From contig NZ_JACHJR010000001.1 in assembly GCF_014203705.1 (NCBI RefSeq), positions 6,944,001 to 7,008,000 on the forward strand: a stretch of DNA of 64,000 bases, in the 5' to 3' direction. The DNA comes from Kitasatospora gansuensis. GTDB lineage: Bacteria > Actinomycetota > Actinomycetes > Streptomycetales > Streptomycetaceae. Each line of letters starts with the position of its first letter. The first letter of the stretch is position 1. This document shows positions 8,601 to 15,499 of the stretch, in pieces. Position numbers and translations under genes: made by a program. The notes beneath the pieces were generated by a model. The model searched no databases, had not been told where the DNA came from, and saw nothing but the letters and a program-made list of their open reading frames with translations.

Positions 8601-10244
8601 GCCGTGCCCCGTGGCGAACTGAAGCAGGAGGTCGTCAAGACCAACGAAACGCGCTGCGGTGCGGGCCGGACCGGAACACTGGTCGACCTGTGGACCGACG
8701 ACAACTTCCACAAGAACGCCGCCGGGGTGAGCGTCTGCGACGTCACCTACACCGTCCGGGTCAGCGGAATCGTCGACTACGTCCTGAAGACCTGCCCCGA
8801 GGCGGGGCTGTCCATCGCGGCCTGCCAGGGCAAGTACGGCACCTGGGACACCCTGGTCATCAACAGCCAGGAACTCAAGCAGGCGGAGTTCACGACCACG
8901 GTCGAGATGACCGAAGAGGTCTTCTCGAAGATCAACGTCACCTGCACCCGGGGTGTCTGCGGTTCCCGTACGGTCAACGTCTTCACCCTGCTGGCCGGCG
9001 ACTTCATCAAGTGCTTCAAGGACCCGGGGTTCAACTCGTCCTGCGCTTGGGCCGCTTCCAACTTCATCCCCTACGGCACCCTCTTCAAGGGCGTCAAGAA
9101 CGTCACCGCACTGCGCTTCGCGATGGAGACCGGTGTCGGCATCGACGCGGCCAAACTGGCCGTCCAGGCCACCCTCGACGGCTACAGCAGCGCGATCATC
9201 GCGAAGCTCACCTCCACCGCCGACGCCGTCACCTCCTTCCGCCTCACCCTCAGGAACGGCGCCGGCACCGATGCGGCGCTGGCCGCCCTGCACAACAATT
9301 CCGCTCTCGACCCCTCCCTGGTACGGCAGTTGGAGAACGAGGCGCGGATCGCCGGGGAGGCCCGTACGGCGTGCTTCACCAGCAACAGCTTCCCGGCCGG
9401 CACCCCCGTCCTGATGGGCGACGGCAGCGCGCGGCCGATCGAGGCGGTCCGGGCCGGTGACTCGGTGCTCGCCACCGACCCGGTGACCGGGGCCACCGGT
9501 CCCCAGCGGGTAGAAGCCACCATCCTCACTCCGGACGACCGTGACTTCACCGATCTGACCGTCACGGCCCCGGACGGTTCCACCGCCACGGTCACCGCCA
9601 CCGATCACCACCCGTTCTGGGTGGCGAGCGCCCGGTCCTGGCGGGACGCGGCCGAGCTGACGGTCGGTGACACCCTGCGCGTCGCGGACGGTCGCACCGC
9701 CGCGGTCACCGGGACCCGCCACCGGACGGCGCTGCAGGCCGCGTACAACCTGACGGTCAACAGCGTCCACACGTACTACGTGCTGGCCGGTGCCACCTCC
9801 CTGCTGGTCCACAACGCCAACCCGCTCTGCCCGCTGCAGATCGCCTACGACAGCGACGAGTTGAGCACCGCGGCGTTCGACCTCCGGTACGCCTCGGGCT
9901 TCTGGGACGCCGAGCGCAACGTGGCCGTCGCCCGGGTGCGGGCCGCTGACGGCAGCACCCGGCTGGTCCGCGCGTCGAGCGGTGACGCGGGCCACGCCGA
10001 GCAGCGGGTCATGGACCAGCTGGCCGCGGACGACAAGGTCCTCGCCCTCTTCACCGACCGGGCCCCCTGCCCGGACATGTGCGGCCCGATGCTGGCGACG
10101 GACGCGCGGGCCAAGGGAGCCACCATCACGTACGTGATCCCTTACGCCTCTCCGCTCACCAAGGAGGGCAAGCTGCTGAACAAGGTGTGGGCAGAGGAGT
10201 TCGCTAGGATGGTCGCCGCCGCGAAGCAGCGTCGTGGGCTCTGA
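5700..10244 (+). CDS. ALF-repeat polymorphic toxin with Hint and deaminase-fold C terminus
   Basis: This 1514-residue secreted protein begins with a basic n-region and a hydrophobic signal ending near AAADTA (about 35). Residues about 40-230 hold ALF short repeats (recurring GGPGVQEAAN, AFLNVGQYT and EHDDRV elements). A very Ala-rich coiled-coil-like rod follows (about 235-560), then a second ALF block (about 590-770) and a second rod (about 790-960). A Cys-containing linker leads to a pretoxin Hint domain (about 1223-1370: FPAGTPVLMGDG, TATDHHPFWV, VHTYYVLAG, LLVHNA). The last 140 residues carry GHAEQRV (about 1430) and PCPDMC (about 1455), the zinc-binding HAE and PCxxC motifs of the nucleic-acid/nucleotide deaminase superfamily, perhaps the XOO_2897-like branch. 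The layout is that of a polymorphic toxin whose tip is released by Hint cleavage. Its target base or nucleotide is unknown. Confidence 0.85.
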   Translation: MRVKVIPTRIRSRVAAGIVAGSLVTGLLAVPAAADTAPPVGPVADRVKAVAAWQAGGPAVRRAAEIALAGSDTDVTAFVNSGRQAAADQDLRTKVEELVAVSGPGVREAATAALTAGTPAAWQNFVDKGYKSPFEHDQRVLLSQIQYAGGPGVQEAANKAMAGTLADVSAFLNVGQYTPREHDDRVKLTQLMSSGGPEVKKAANVAMAGTVEDVRDFLRYGYQTAAAHDQETLTVAQLADLTRNASAQAGEQATVARDAAAKAIEATALAKQASERAANETKLAQGEASKASNAAGRAADAAGRAAKAAQTASNAAATANEAARQAANAAADAAAAATLAGEAAGKARKAATDAAGDATKADQARAAAVTARNAAADARTAGEAAQWAGRAATQAGYAAQAAKSAGDNADAAATAALEAANQSGVAGDAADRARVEAARARSAAAEARRAAAATVKIANDAAAAAAEAQRAANAAAAHAEAAAAAADTAAQYAGQAATAAGIAQAAATESAAAADSAANSATQAHKITEIARASDQERLDAQLAAEFAAAQQAARDEDRKAKKAGWEAGKATTLAADTERLLTEATAAGVDQKTAATKGRQAAARLLDAGGPWAKAAAQSALEGTEADVLTFLNTALAVARERDDRATVTAIAQGSTKLEQRLAAETASVGTVAQVREFLVNGAYPGQEHDDRVLLSQIQSAGGPGVQEAANKAMGGTHADVRAFLTTGQYTARVHDNLVLVNQALAAGGPEVQAAAQAALAGPTSGLVPFLQTGLPKAQQRDAFTTAHKATIDSYLATIDGNVAQARKYAAEAAKSYATARGAANEAAGYANQAQASAVQAADWAAKAAESARQAQASADQAAAYAKQARTAAASADAAANRADLSVTAAAGYALQAKQYAADAKTASDEAYASKIAAGKSRDEAAKAAEEAKAEVAKKQQTDAAAGKLQGETAVVDDNGRVSYIEAVPRGELKQEVVKTNETRCGAGRTGTLVDLWTDDNFHKNAAGVSVCDVTYTVRVSGIVDYVLKTCPEAGLSIAACQGKYGTWDTLVINSQELKQAEFTTTVEMTEEVFSKINVTCTRGVCGSRTVNVFTLLAGDFIKCFKDPGFNSSCAWAASNFIPYGTLFKGVKNVTALRFAMETGVGIDAAKLAVQATLDGYSSAIIAKLTSTADAVTSFRLTLRNGAGTDAALAALHNNSALDPSLVRQLENEARIAGEARTACFTSNSFPAGTPVLMGDGSARPIEAVRAGDSVLATDPVTGATGPQRVEATILTPDDRDFTDLTVTAPDGSTATVTATDHHPFWVASARSWRDAAELTVGDTLRVADGRTAAVTGTRHRTALQAAYNLTVNSVHTYYVLAGATSLLVHNANPLCPLQIAYDSDELSTAAFDLRYASGFWDAERNVAVARVRAADGSTRLVRASSGDAGHAEQRVMDQLAADDKVLALFTDRAPCPDMCGPMLATDARAKGATITYVIPYASPLTKEGKLLNKVWAEEFARMVAAAKQRRGL

Positions 10245-10259
10245 CATGGAGGGAAGCTC

Positions 10260-10667
10260 ATGACTGTTCCCGAGCGAGTGGGCCAGGACGAGGAGCAGGT
10301 ACTCGTCGAACGGACCGAGGCGGTCGAGGCCGACCTCCGGTTCGTCGGCCTTCCCGTCGTCCGGGGCGGCGACAGCCGGGCCGGCAAGACGATCGGTTCG
10401 TCGACGTTCGTCGTCTACTACGACGCCAGCGCCGACAGCTCCGGCGGAGTGTTCGTCACCTGGGAGCCGAGCCGGGAGCTCAAGGACCTGATCGTCGCCT
10501 CCCCGCAGCTGGCTCTCCAGCGAGCCATCCCGCTCGGCAGCACGGCCCTGGAGGCCATGACCGTCGCCGTCGAGCAGGTGCTCACCGCCGCAGGCTGGGC
10601 AACCGAGCAGACCGACGTCGGCGTCCATGAGAGCTCGGTCAAGATCCTCGGCCCGGTGCCCCGGTAG
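10260..10667 (+). CDS. Probable immunity protein to the deaminase toxin
   Basis: The 135-residue acidic protein starts 15 bases after the toxin stop, with GGAGGGA ahead of ATG 10260, so it is translated from the same message. No family was recognised. It has no signal peptide or membrane segment, as expected of a cytoplasmic immunity protein guarding against a nucleic-acid-modifying toxin. The middle reads SSTFVVYYDASADSSGGVFVTW, broken here as SSTFVVYYDAS and GGVFVTWEPS, and looks like beta strands. A strong terminator follows 20 bases after the stop, closing the two-gene unit. The function is inferred from position only. Confidence 0.6.
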   Translation: MTVPERVGQDEEQVLVERTEAVEADLRFVGLPVVRGGDSRAGKTIGSSTFVVYYDASADSSGGVFVTWEPSRELKDLIVASPQLALQRAIPLGSTALEAMTVAVEQVLTAAGWATEQTDVGVHESSVKILGPVPR

Positions 10668-10687
10668 GGACTGACCGGTTCTGACAG

Positions 10688-10719
10688 GTGGCCGCGCTCG
10701 TGCAGACGAGCGCGGCCAC
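10688..10719 (+). terminator. Terminator after toxin-immunity unit
   Basis: A perfect 14-bp stem, gtggccgcgctcgt with acgagcgcggccac, encloses the loop gcag. It lacks a long U-tract, as is common in this GC range. Confidence 0.8.
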
Positions 10720-10796
10720 AGCCATTCCCCAGCGCTTCGGCCTGCTGCGCTGACGGTCCGGCAGAATTGGCTGTCACCCCCGCTGACCCGCAGGGT

Positions 10797-10808
10797 ACGG
10801 TCCTGCCA
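10797..10808 (+). promoter_or_regulatory. -10-like hexamer for a leaderless start
   Basis: The hexamer tacggt (10797-10802) lies six bases before ATG 10808, the spacing of a leaderless actinobacterial gene. No convincing -35 was seen. Confidence 0.35.
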
Positions 10809-11011
10809 TGACCATGATCCGTTCAACCCAGCCGGTGACGCCGGACGATCTCGACCTGGCCGTTCGGCTCGCTGTCGACACCGGTTGGCGCAGCCATTCT
10901 GGCGGCCGCGGCGCTGAGCCCGTTGGCCCAGTGAACGCGACCCTGCGCCGCGGCCTACTCCCTCTTGACGGCCCGGGGCTAACGTTGGGTCATGAGCAGG
11001 GTGCGGGTTGA
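10808..11011 (+). pseudogene. Truncated DinB/maleylpyruvate-isomerase-like gene start
   Basis: The first 25 codons (MTMIRSTQPV, TPDDLDLAVRLAVDT) look like the start of the mycothiol-dependent maleylpyruvate isomerase N-terminal (DinB-like) family common in Streptomyces, whose members are about 200 residues or more. After residue 25 the reading becomes an unrelated Gly/Arg-rich stretch, and the frame runs into the next gene, ending at 11011. The promoter-like hexamer and start are intact while the body is gone, which suggests an internal deletion. The family assignment rests on remembered N-terminal similarity and needs a search. Confidence 0.4.
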
Positions 11012-11633
11012 CCGTTCGAGTCCCGACGTGGTCGACGTGGTGCTTCGCGAGGGGGTCGGGCCGCTCGTGTTCGCCGCCAAGCGCTGGCCCGGGGAGGTGC
11101 TCGGGTCGCTCATGGTCGGCGCCGTCTGCGGTGTCCCGGTCTATCTGGTCATGGCGCTGATCCTCAGTCTCGAACCCGGCCGGATCTGGGCTCTGGTCGG
11201 GATCGCCGCCGTGCTGGGACTCGTCGTCAACACGTTCGTGATCCTCTACGGGGCCTTCCGGGACGTGAACCGCTTGCGGTTCTCGCCCGCCGCCTCCCCC
11301 GACACCATGACCGTCGTCCGGGGCTCCCGCACGGACCGGCCGAGGCCGCTCACCGACGTCCGGCAGATCTGGATCGACCACACCATCACGGAGTCGCACG
11401 AGGAGGACCGGAAGCCCGTCAACGCCAAGATCACCCTGTACGTGCTGCTGAAGAACGGGCACCTGATCCGGCCCACGTCACTGCCCAAGTGGACGACCGA
11501 CACCACGGCCCTGTGCCAGGAGCTGCGACAGATACTCGCCCCCTCCGACGTCCAGGTGGACCTGGTCGTCCGACGCCGGGTGCAGTACCCGTCGATGGGC
11601 GGTCACGGCGGCTCCACCGGCGGAGGCTCCTGA
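10992..11633 (+). CDS. Two-helix membrane protein, function unknown
   Basis: The 213-residue protein starts at ATG 10992, six bases after a taacgt hexamer (10980-10985), so it may be leaderless. Residues about 38-58 and 63-85 are strongly hydrophobic and likely form a membrane hairpin. The cytoplasmic part (about 90-200) includes VRQIWIDHTITE and ITLYVLLKNGHLIRP, a beta-rich segment resembling the PH-like domains of small Streptomyces membrane proteins, and the protein ends in a Gly/Ser tail. No enzyme motif is visible. It is convergent with the FG-GAP gene at 11725, and the 91-base gap between them is full of inverted repeats. Confidence 0.65.
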   Translation: MSRVRVDRSSPDVVDVVLREGVGPLVFAAKRWPGEVLGSLMVGAVCGVPVYLVMALILSLEPGRIWALVGIAAVLGLVVNTFVILYGAFRDVNRLRFSPAASPDTMTVVRGSRTDRPRPLTDVRQIWIDHTITESHEEDRKPVNAKITLYVLLKNGHLIRPTSLPKWTTDTTALCQELRQILAPSDVQVDLVVRRRVQYPSMGGHGGSTGGGS

Positions 11634-11641
11634 GATCCGTA

Positions 11642-11716
11642 CTCCGACCGACGCGGCCCTCGAGATCGTCCGATGCGCTCTCCGGTCGGAGCAGCGGATC
11701 GGGCCGAGGGCCGCGT
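11642..11716. terminator. Crossing inverted repeats between convergent genes
   Basis: Two perfect inverted repeats interlock. The arm ctccgaccg (11642-11650) pairs with cggtcggag (11683-11691), and acgcggccctcg (11651-11662) pairs with cgagggccgcgt (11705-11716). The order left1-left2-right1-right2 allows two mutually exclusive hairpins or a pseudoknot. The site is between convergent stops at 11633 and 11725, so a bidirectional terminator is the simplest role. Confidence 0.55.
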
Positions 11717-11724
11717 GGACAGGA

Positions 11725-13479
11725 TCAGAGCATGTTCGTGTAGATGTTCCAGCCCCTGCCGAACTCCACCCGGGCGGCGAAGGTCGCGGTGCCGGCGTTG
11801 CCCGTCGAGGAGTACCGGTACAGGACGCCGTCCTTGGCGCGGGCGAGCACATCGCCCTTGCTGTCCCCGTCGATGTCACCCGGCGCGACCAGCATGTCGT
11901 AGACGTCCCAGCCGGTGGCGATCTGTTCCCGGGCGGCGAACGGCGCGGTGGACGTCCCCGTGCCCTTGAAGAGGAACAGCCGGCCGGAGGTGTCCCGGGC
12001 GAGCAGGTCGGGCCGTCCGTCGCCGGAGTAGTCGCCCGCGCCGACCAGCGCGTTGTAGGCGTTCCAGCCGCTGCTGACCTTGATGGGTGTGCCGAGCTTG
12101 GTGTCCACCGCCCCGTCGCCGGGGTGCAGCCACAGGACTCCCGCCGAGTCGCGGCTGAGCAGGTCGCCCTTGCCGTCGCCGGTGAGGTCGCCGGGGCCGA
12201 CCATCGCGTTGTAGTTCCAGGTCGAGCTGACCTTCTTGCTGCGGATGTACAGGTCGCTGCCGATGTTCTGCACGTAGCTGGCGTGGTTGTGGCTGTTGAG
12301 CGCGGTGGCGTACGTGTTGCGGGACCCCGGCGTCTCCTTGCCGACCCCGGTCGGCGGCGTCAGGTAGGTGCCGTTGGCGAGGGCGTAGTACTTGACCAGG
12401 GTGCCGTCGGTCTGGGTCATGAGGTTCTGGGCCTTGCCGTAGAGCTGCGTGGTGCCCGCCCCGACGATGAACGTGTTGTTCTCGTAGCCACTGCCGAAGT
12501 ACGCCGGTGCGGCGAAGTGCCCGCCGCCGGTCGACTTGAACCAGTACTCCACGCCGTCGCGGTCGCGGGCGAGCAGGTCGCTCAGGCCGTCGCCGTCGCC
12601 GTCGTCCGAGCCGGTGATCACGTTGTACGCGTTCCAGCCGGTGCCGACCTTGACCCGGGCCTTGAGCGGGGCGGTGGCGCTGCCGGCCCCCTTGTGGAAC
12701 CACAGCTCGCCGGTCAGGGTGCGGGTGAGAACATCGCCGAGGCCGTCGCCGTCGACGTCACTGGCACCGACGATCTGGTCGTAGATCCCCCAGCCGGAGC
12801 CGACCTTGACCCGCGTGTTGAAGGGCTTGGTGACGGTGCCCGTCCCCGTGTAGAGCCACAGGTCACCGGCGAAGTCGCGGGCCAGCAGGTCGGGGTGGCG
12901 GTCTCCGGTGACGTCCCCGGTGGCGATGAGGCGGTTGTACTTCTGCCAGCCGCCGCCCGACCACAGGGGCGCCGACGTGGCGTTCAAGCCGGCCTCGTAG
13001 AGCGTCAGGACGCCGTCGAAGGAGAGGGAGAGCAGTTCGGGCTTGGTCGTGCCGCCGACATCGCCCACCGGCAGCAGGTCCTTGAACGAGGCGGCGGGGT
13101 CGGTCTTGGCGATGGTGTAGTCGCTCCAGGCCTGGATCGACGACAGGTAGACGGCCGTGGACTGGTCGTACTGCATGACGATCATGTCACTGCGGCCGTC
13201 GCCGTCGACGTCGTGCCGCGGCTTGGCGGCGGCAGTCGCCTGCTCGGACGGCCCGGACAGAGCGGGCAGGACGACGGTCGGGTACTCGCCGACGCCGCGC
13301 GGTGCGGTGTCGGGGTCCGACACCGGTGCGGAGTCGGTCACGGACTGCGCGACGACGGAGTCGGGCGCGTGGTGCCGCGCGGCGGCCGTGCTCGGGGTGG
13401 TGGCGAGAGTGCCGACAGCCAAGGCGAGGACGCCCCCGGCGGCCAGGGTCCTCAGGCGTCCGCGGTACGGTGCGGTCAA
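11725..13479 (-). CDS. Secreted FG-GAP/VCBS beta-propeller protein
   Basis: The start is TTG at 13479, preceded by a gagggggg ribosome site; the open frame extends far upstream, but only this start places a signal peptide (RGRLRTLAAGGVLALAVG, about 6-23, then an Ala-rich cleavage region) at the N terminus. The 584-residue product then has a short Ser/Pro-rich linker and eight FG-GAP-type motifs (DVDGDGRSD, GDVTGDRHPD, SDVDGDGLGD, GDLTGDGKGD, GDYSGDGRPD, GDIDGDSKGD and two degenerate ones), each with the Asp-rich loop that binds Ca in integrin-like propellers. No catalytic domain is present. It is probably an extracellular binding or scaffold protein. The repeat style matches the pseudoprotease at 2846-5245. 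Confidence 0.85.
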   Translation of the reverse strand: MTAPYRGRLRTLAAGGVLALAVGTLATTPSTAAARHHAPDSVVAQSVTDSAPVSDPDTAPRGVGEYPTVVLPALSGPSEQATAAAKPRHDVDGDGRSDMIVMQYDQSTAVYLSSIQAWSDYTIAKTDPAASFKDLLPVGDVGGTTKPELLSLSFDGVLTLYEAGLNATSAPLWSGGGWQKYNRLIATGDVTGDRHPDLLARDFAGDLWLYTGTGTVTKPFNTRVKVGSGWGIYDQIVGASDVDGDGLGDVLTRTLTGELWFHKGAGSATAPLKARVKVGTGWNAYNVITGSDDGDGDGLSDLLARDRDGVEYWFKSTGGGHFAAPAYFGSGYENNTFIVGAGTTQLYGKAQNLMTQTDGTLVKYYALANGTYLTPPTGVGKETPGSRNTYATALNSHNHASYVQNIGSDLYIRSKKVSSTWNYNAMVGPGDLTGDGKGDLLSRDSAGVLWLHPGDGAVDTKLGTPIKVSSGWNAYNALVGAGDYSGDGRPDLLARDTSGRLFLFKGTGTSTAPFAAREQIATGWDVYDMLVAPGDIDGDSKGDVLARAKDGVLYRYSSTGNAGTATFAARVEFGRGWNIYTNML

Positions 13480-13624
13480 GATCCCCCCTCGGGATCGAAC
13501 GTGTGGACCCACCCGGGCGCCTCGTGCCCCGCGACCGGGACACGCGTCGGCGCGTGAACGGTCCCCACTTCCTTCCCGCAGCGTAGGGATCGATCCTGTG
13601 GATTCCTTGTGAAGCCGCTCCCCA

Positions 13625-13649
13625 GCCGGCCAGCCGCCGACTGGCCGGC
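13625..13649 (-). terminator. Hairpin after the 14.9-13.7 kb operon
   Basis: The arms gccggccag (13625-13633) and ctggccggc (13641-13649) form a 9-bp stem with a 7-base loop, about 30 bases beyond the stop at 13680. No U-tract is present. The rest of the 13480-13679 gap is presumably the promoter region of the leftward FG-GAP gene. Confidence 0.55.
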
Positions 13650-13679
13650 GACTTCCGACGGCCGGCGGGTCGGTCCTTC

Positions 13680-14426
13680 TCAAGGCGCGGAGGGTTTGCC
13701 CGCGATCGCGTCGTAGACCCTGATCCGCAGGCGGCGCTGCCAGCCGTCGCGTTCCTCGCGGGCCCGGGCCCGTTCGGCCTTCCGGCTGCCGGCCGGGTAG
13801 CGGGCGCGCGCCCAGGGGGAGCCGGGGCGGGCCAGTCGGAGGGCGCCGATCACGGCGAAGAGCGGGACGAGCATCCCGAGCAGACCGGTGAACGCCTTGC
13901 CCTTGCTGAGGGCGGCCAGCGCGAAGCCCGCGTTGACGGCCACCACCGACGCGTACGACCAGCCGGAGACCGGTTCGCCGTCCGCTGACGCCTCGTCGGC
14001 TCCGAACGGGACCGCTCCGAGCAGCAGCAGTCCGCAGACCGCGGCGCCGAGCACCACGGTGTCCACGGAGAGTCGGCCCTCCTCGGACCAGTAGACGTCC
14101 CGCAGATGGAGGATCAGCGCGAACTCGTCCAGGACGAGCGCGGTGCCGATGCCGAAGAGGGCGGCCGCGATGTCGGCCCACGGATGTCTGCCGCCGACCG
14201 GCGAGGCCAGGCCCAGGCCGCTGATGATCATGAAGACCACGCCGAAGACCACGTGATGGATGTGCAGCCCGCCGGGCGTGACGTTGTTCGGCCACCAGGA
14301 GACCTCGGCCCGGATCATCCGCACGCTCAACCGGATGAAGAGGAACGCCCCGAGGAAGCCCAGCAGCAGGAAGAGCAGCGGCTGCTTGCCCGGGTCCAGG
14401 ATCTCCTGCCGGTACCAGTCGCCCAC
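13680..14426 (-). CDS. Integral membrane protein, unknown function
   Basis: The 248-residue protein (GTG start) has an N-terminal helix at about 17-38, then the motif NNVTPGGLHIHHVVFGVV, which places three His residues (HIHH) at the start of the next helix. An acidic EFALILHLRDVYWSEEGR segment, broken here as EFALILHLRD and VYWSEEGR, follows another helix. About six membrane segments are visible, with a basic C-terminal tail (RARAREERDGWQRRLRIR). The His and Asp/Glu residues in and next to the membrane resemble metal-dependent membrane hydrolases or reductases, but no family was recognised. The start lies three bases after the stop of the upstream membrane gene, so the two are co-transcribed. 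Confidence 0.7.
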   Translation of the reverse strand: MGDWYRQEILDPGKQPLLFLLLGFLGAFLFIRLSVRMIRAEVSWWPNNVTPGGLHIHHVVFGVVFMIISGLGLASPVGGRHPWADIAAALFGIGTALVLDEFALILHLRDVYWSEEGRLSVDTVVLGAAVCGLLLLGAVPFGADEASADGEPVSGWSYASVVAVNAGFALAALSKGKAFTGLLGMLVPLFAVIGALRLARPGSPWARARYPAGSRKAERARAREERDGWQRRLRIRVYDAIAGKPSAP

Positions 14427-14429
14427 TGC

Positions 14430-14951
14430 TCAGGCTTCCCGCTCGGCCGACTCGGCGGCTTTGGCCCGTCGGCCGCGCCGGGTCCGGGAGAAGATCAGGA
14501 CCCCCACGAAGACCACCACCGCCGTGATCGCGCCGACCAGGGTGGCGCCGCGGAACCAGGGCGCGTTCACGTCCATCACCCGCTGCCCGGCGTGTGCGGC
14601 GCTGCCCCGGCCGACCACCACGCTCAGCGTCCACAGGTTCGGCAGCGCGAGGAGCACGGCCAGCGAGAGCCAGCCGACCACGGCCTTCCAGGACCGCCGC
14701 TTGTGCAGACCGATCCAGGCCACGACGAGCGGCAGCAGCGTGCAGCTGACACCGATGGCCAGACCGATCACCAGCCCGGTGCTCAGATGCCCGCGCACCG
14801 CGTCGCCGACCCGCTGCGCCCACCAGCGCGGGATGGTCGCGGCCAGGATGAAGTAGGCCGCCACCAGCACGGCCAGCGCCCCGCCGCCCAGCAGCAGCCG
14901 CTTGCGCCAGTCGGGGCCTGCCGCCGGCTCGCCGGTCTGATCAGCTCTCAT
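14430..14951 (-). CDS. Small four-helix membrane protein
   Basis: ATG at 14951 is preferred over upstream candidates because it gives a 173-residue protein beginning with a short polar cytoplasmic segment (MRADQTGEPAAG) and a basic WRKRLLL before the first helix. Hydrophobic segments are at about 18-38, 50-72, 85-105 and 135-158, and the tail is basic (RTRRGRRAK). No motif identifies a function. It precedes the 248-residue membrane protein in the same leftward operon, which suggests that the two act together in the membrane. Confidence 0.6.
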   Translation of the reverse strand: MRADQTGEPAAGPDWRKRLLLGGGALAVLVAAYFILAATIPRWWAQRVGDAVRGHLSTGLVIGLAIGVSCTLLPLVVAWIGLHKRRSWKAVVGWLSLAVLLALPNLWTLSVVVGRGSAAHAGQRVMDVNAPWFRGATLVGAITAVVVFVGVLIFSRTRRGRRAKAAESAEREA

Positions 14952-15032
14952 ATGCCGATGCTGGCACCGGCGCAGACCGCACGCAGTGTGACGGCCCCTC
15001 AAGGCGGTACGTGGCGGAGCCGTGTGGTCTAA

Positions 15033-15065
15033 CGCCTCACCCCGGCAGCGAGCCGGGGTGAGGCG
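15033..15065. terminator. Hairpin between 14951 and 15084
   Basis: A 14-bp perfect stem pairs cgcctcaccccggc (15033-15046) with gccggggtgaggcg (15052-15065) around agcga. It lies just past the leftward monooxygenase-like gene, so it most likely ends that transcript. Confidence 0.75.
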
Positions 15066-15083
15066 GTGTCAGAACTGACTCGG

Positions 15084-15392
15084 TCAGCTGTAGTACGGCG
15101 AGTCCAGGTCGACGCTGGCGTCCTTGACGATGTCGCCGTCGAACAGTCGGGTCGTTGCCGGGGCTCCGGCCCGGCGGGCTTCCTCGGCGAAGGGGCCCTG
15201 GGCGAAGGCCAGGGCGTTCTCGGCGCTGTCGAACTCGTAGAAACCGCCGATGGTGTGGGTGCCGATCCCGGACAGCCAGGTCTTGCGGATCAGACCCGGT
15301 GCGGTCTTCAGGGCCACGTTGACCTGGTGCCAGTCGAACCGATCGAACGGCACTGCCGCCTGGATCTCGGTGTAGAGAAAGGTCTTGCCCAT
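15084..15392 (-). CDS. YdhR-like putative monooxygenase
   Basis: The 102-residue protein (ATG 15392) is the right length for the YdhR/ABM ferredoxin-like barrel group: it starts MGKTFLYTEIQAAVPFD, has W-containing strands (IRKTWLSGIGTHTIGGFYEF, shown as IRKTWLSG and GGFYEF) and the segment ENALAFAQGPFAEEAR typical of this fold, and ends in an acidic DLDSPYYS. Such proteins are small cytoplasmic quinol or polyketide oxygenases, or stress proteins of unknown substrate. It is divergent from a TetR regulator and shares its operator region, so it is the likely repressed target. Confidence 0.7.
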   Translation of the reverse strand: MGKTFLYTEIQAAVPFDRFDWHQVNVALKTAPGLIRKTWLSGIGTHTIGGFYEFDSAENALAFAQGPFAEEARRAGAPATTRLFDGDIVKDASVDLDSPYYS

Positions 15393-15432
15393 GACGGAAC
15401 CTCCGGCTGCGGGGCCTGTTCGGCCCATCTCG

Positions 15433-15484
15433 CTAGTACGTGCGTCCTAGCAAGGTGGAGCATGGAGTAGGATGGCCGTACTAG
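15433..15484. promoter_or_regulatory. Probable TetR operator pair
   Basis: Site 1, ctagtacgtgcgtcctag (15433-15450), is an imperfect palindrome. Site 2 (15465-15484), read on the minus strand, begins ctagtacggccatccta and repeats the same ctagtacg...tccta pattern. The outer octamers ctagtacg and cgtactag are exact complements. Site 2 overlaps a taggat -10-like hexamer (15468-15473) of the TetR gene. This placement would let one repressor close both divergent promoters. Confidence 0.6.
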
Positions 15485-15499
15485 TCAAGGGGGGTCGCG

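Noticed and set aside
7995..11462. 1155-codon minus-strand frame crossing toxin, immunity and membrane genes
   Set aside because: It crosses three sense genes and a terminator and has the same GC-driven composition.
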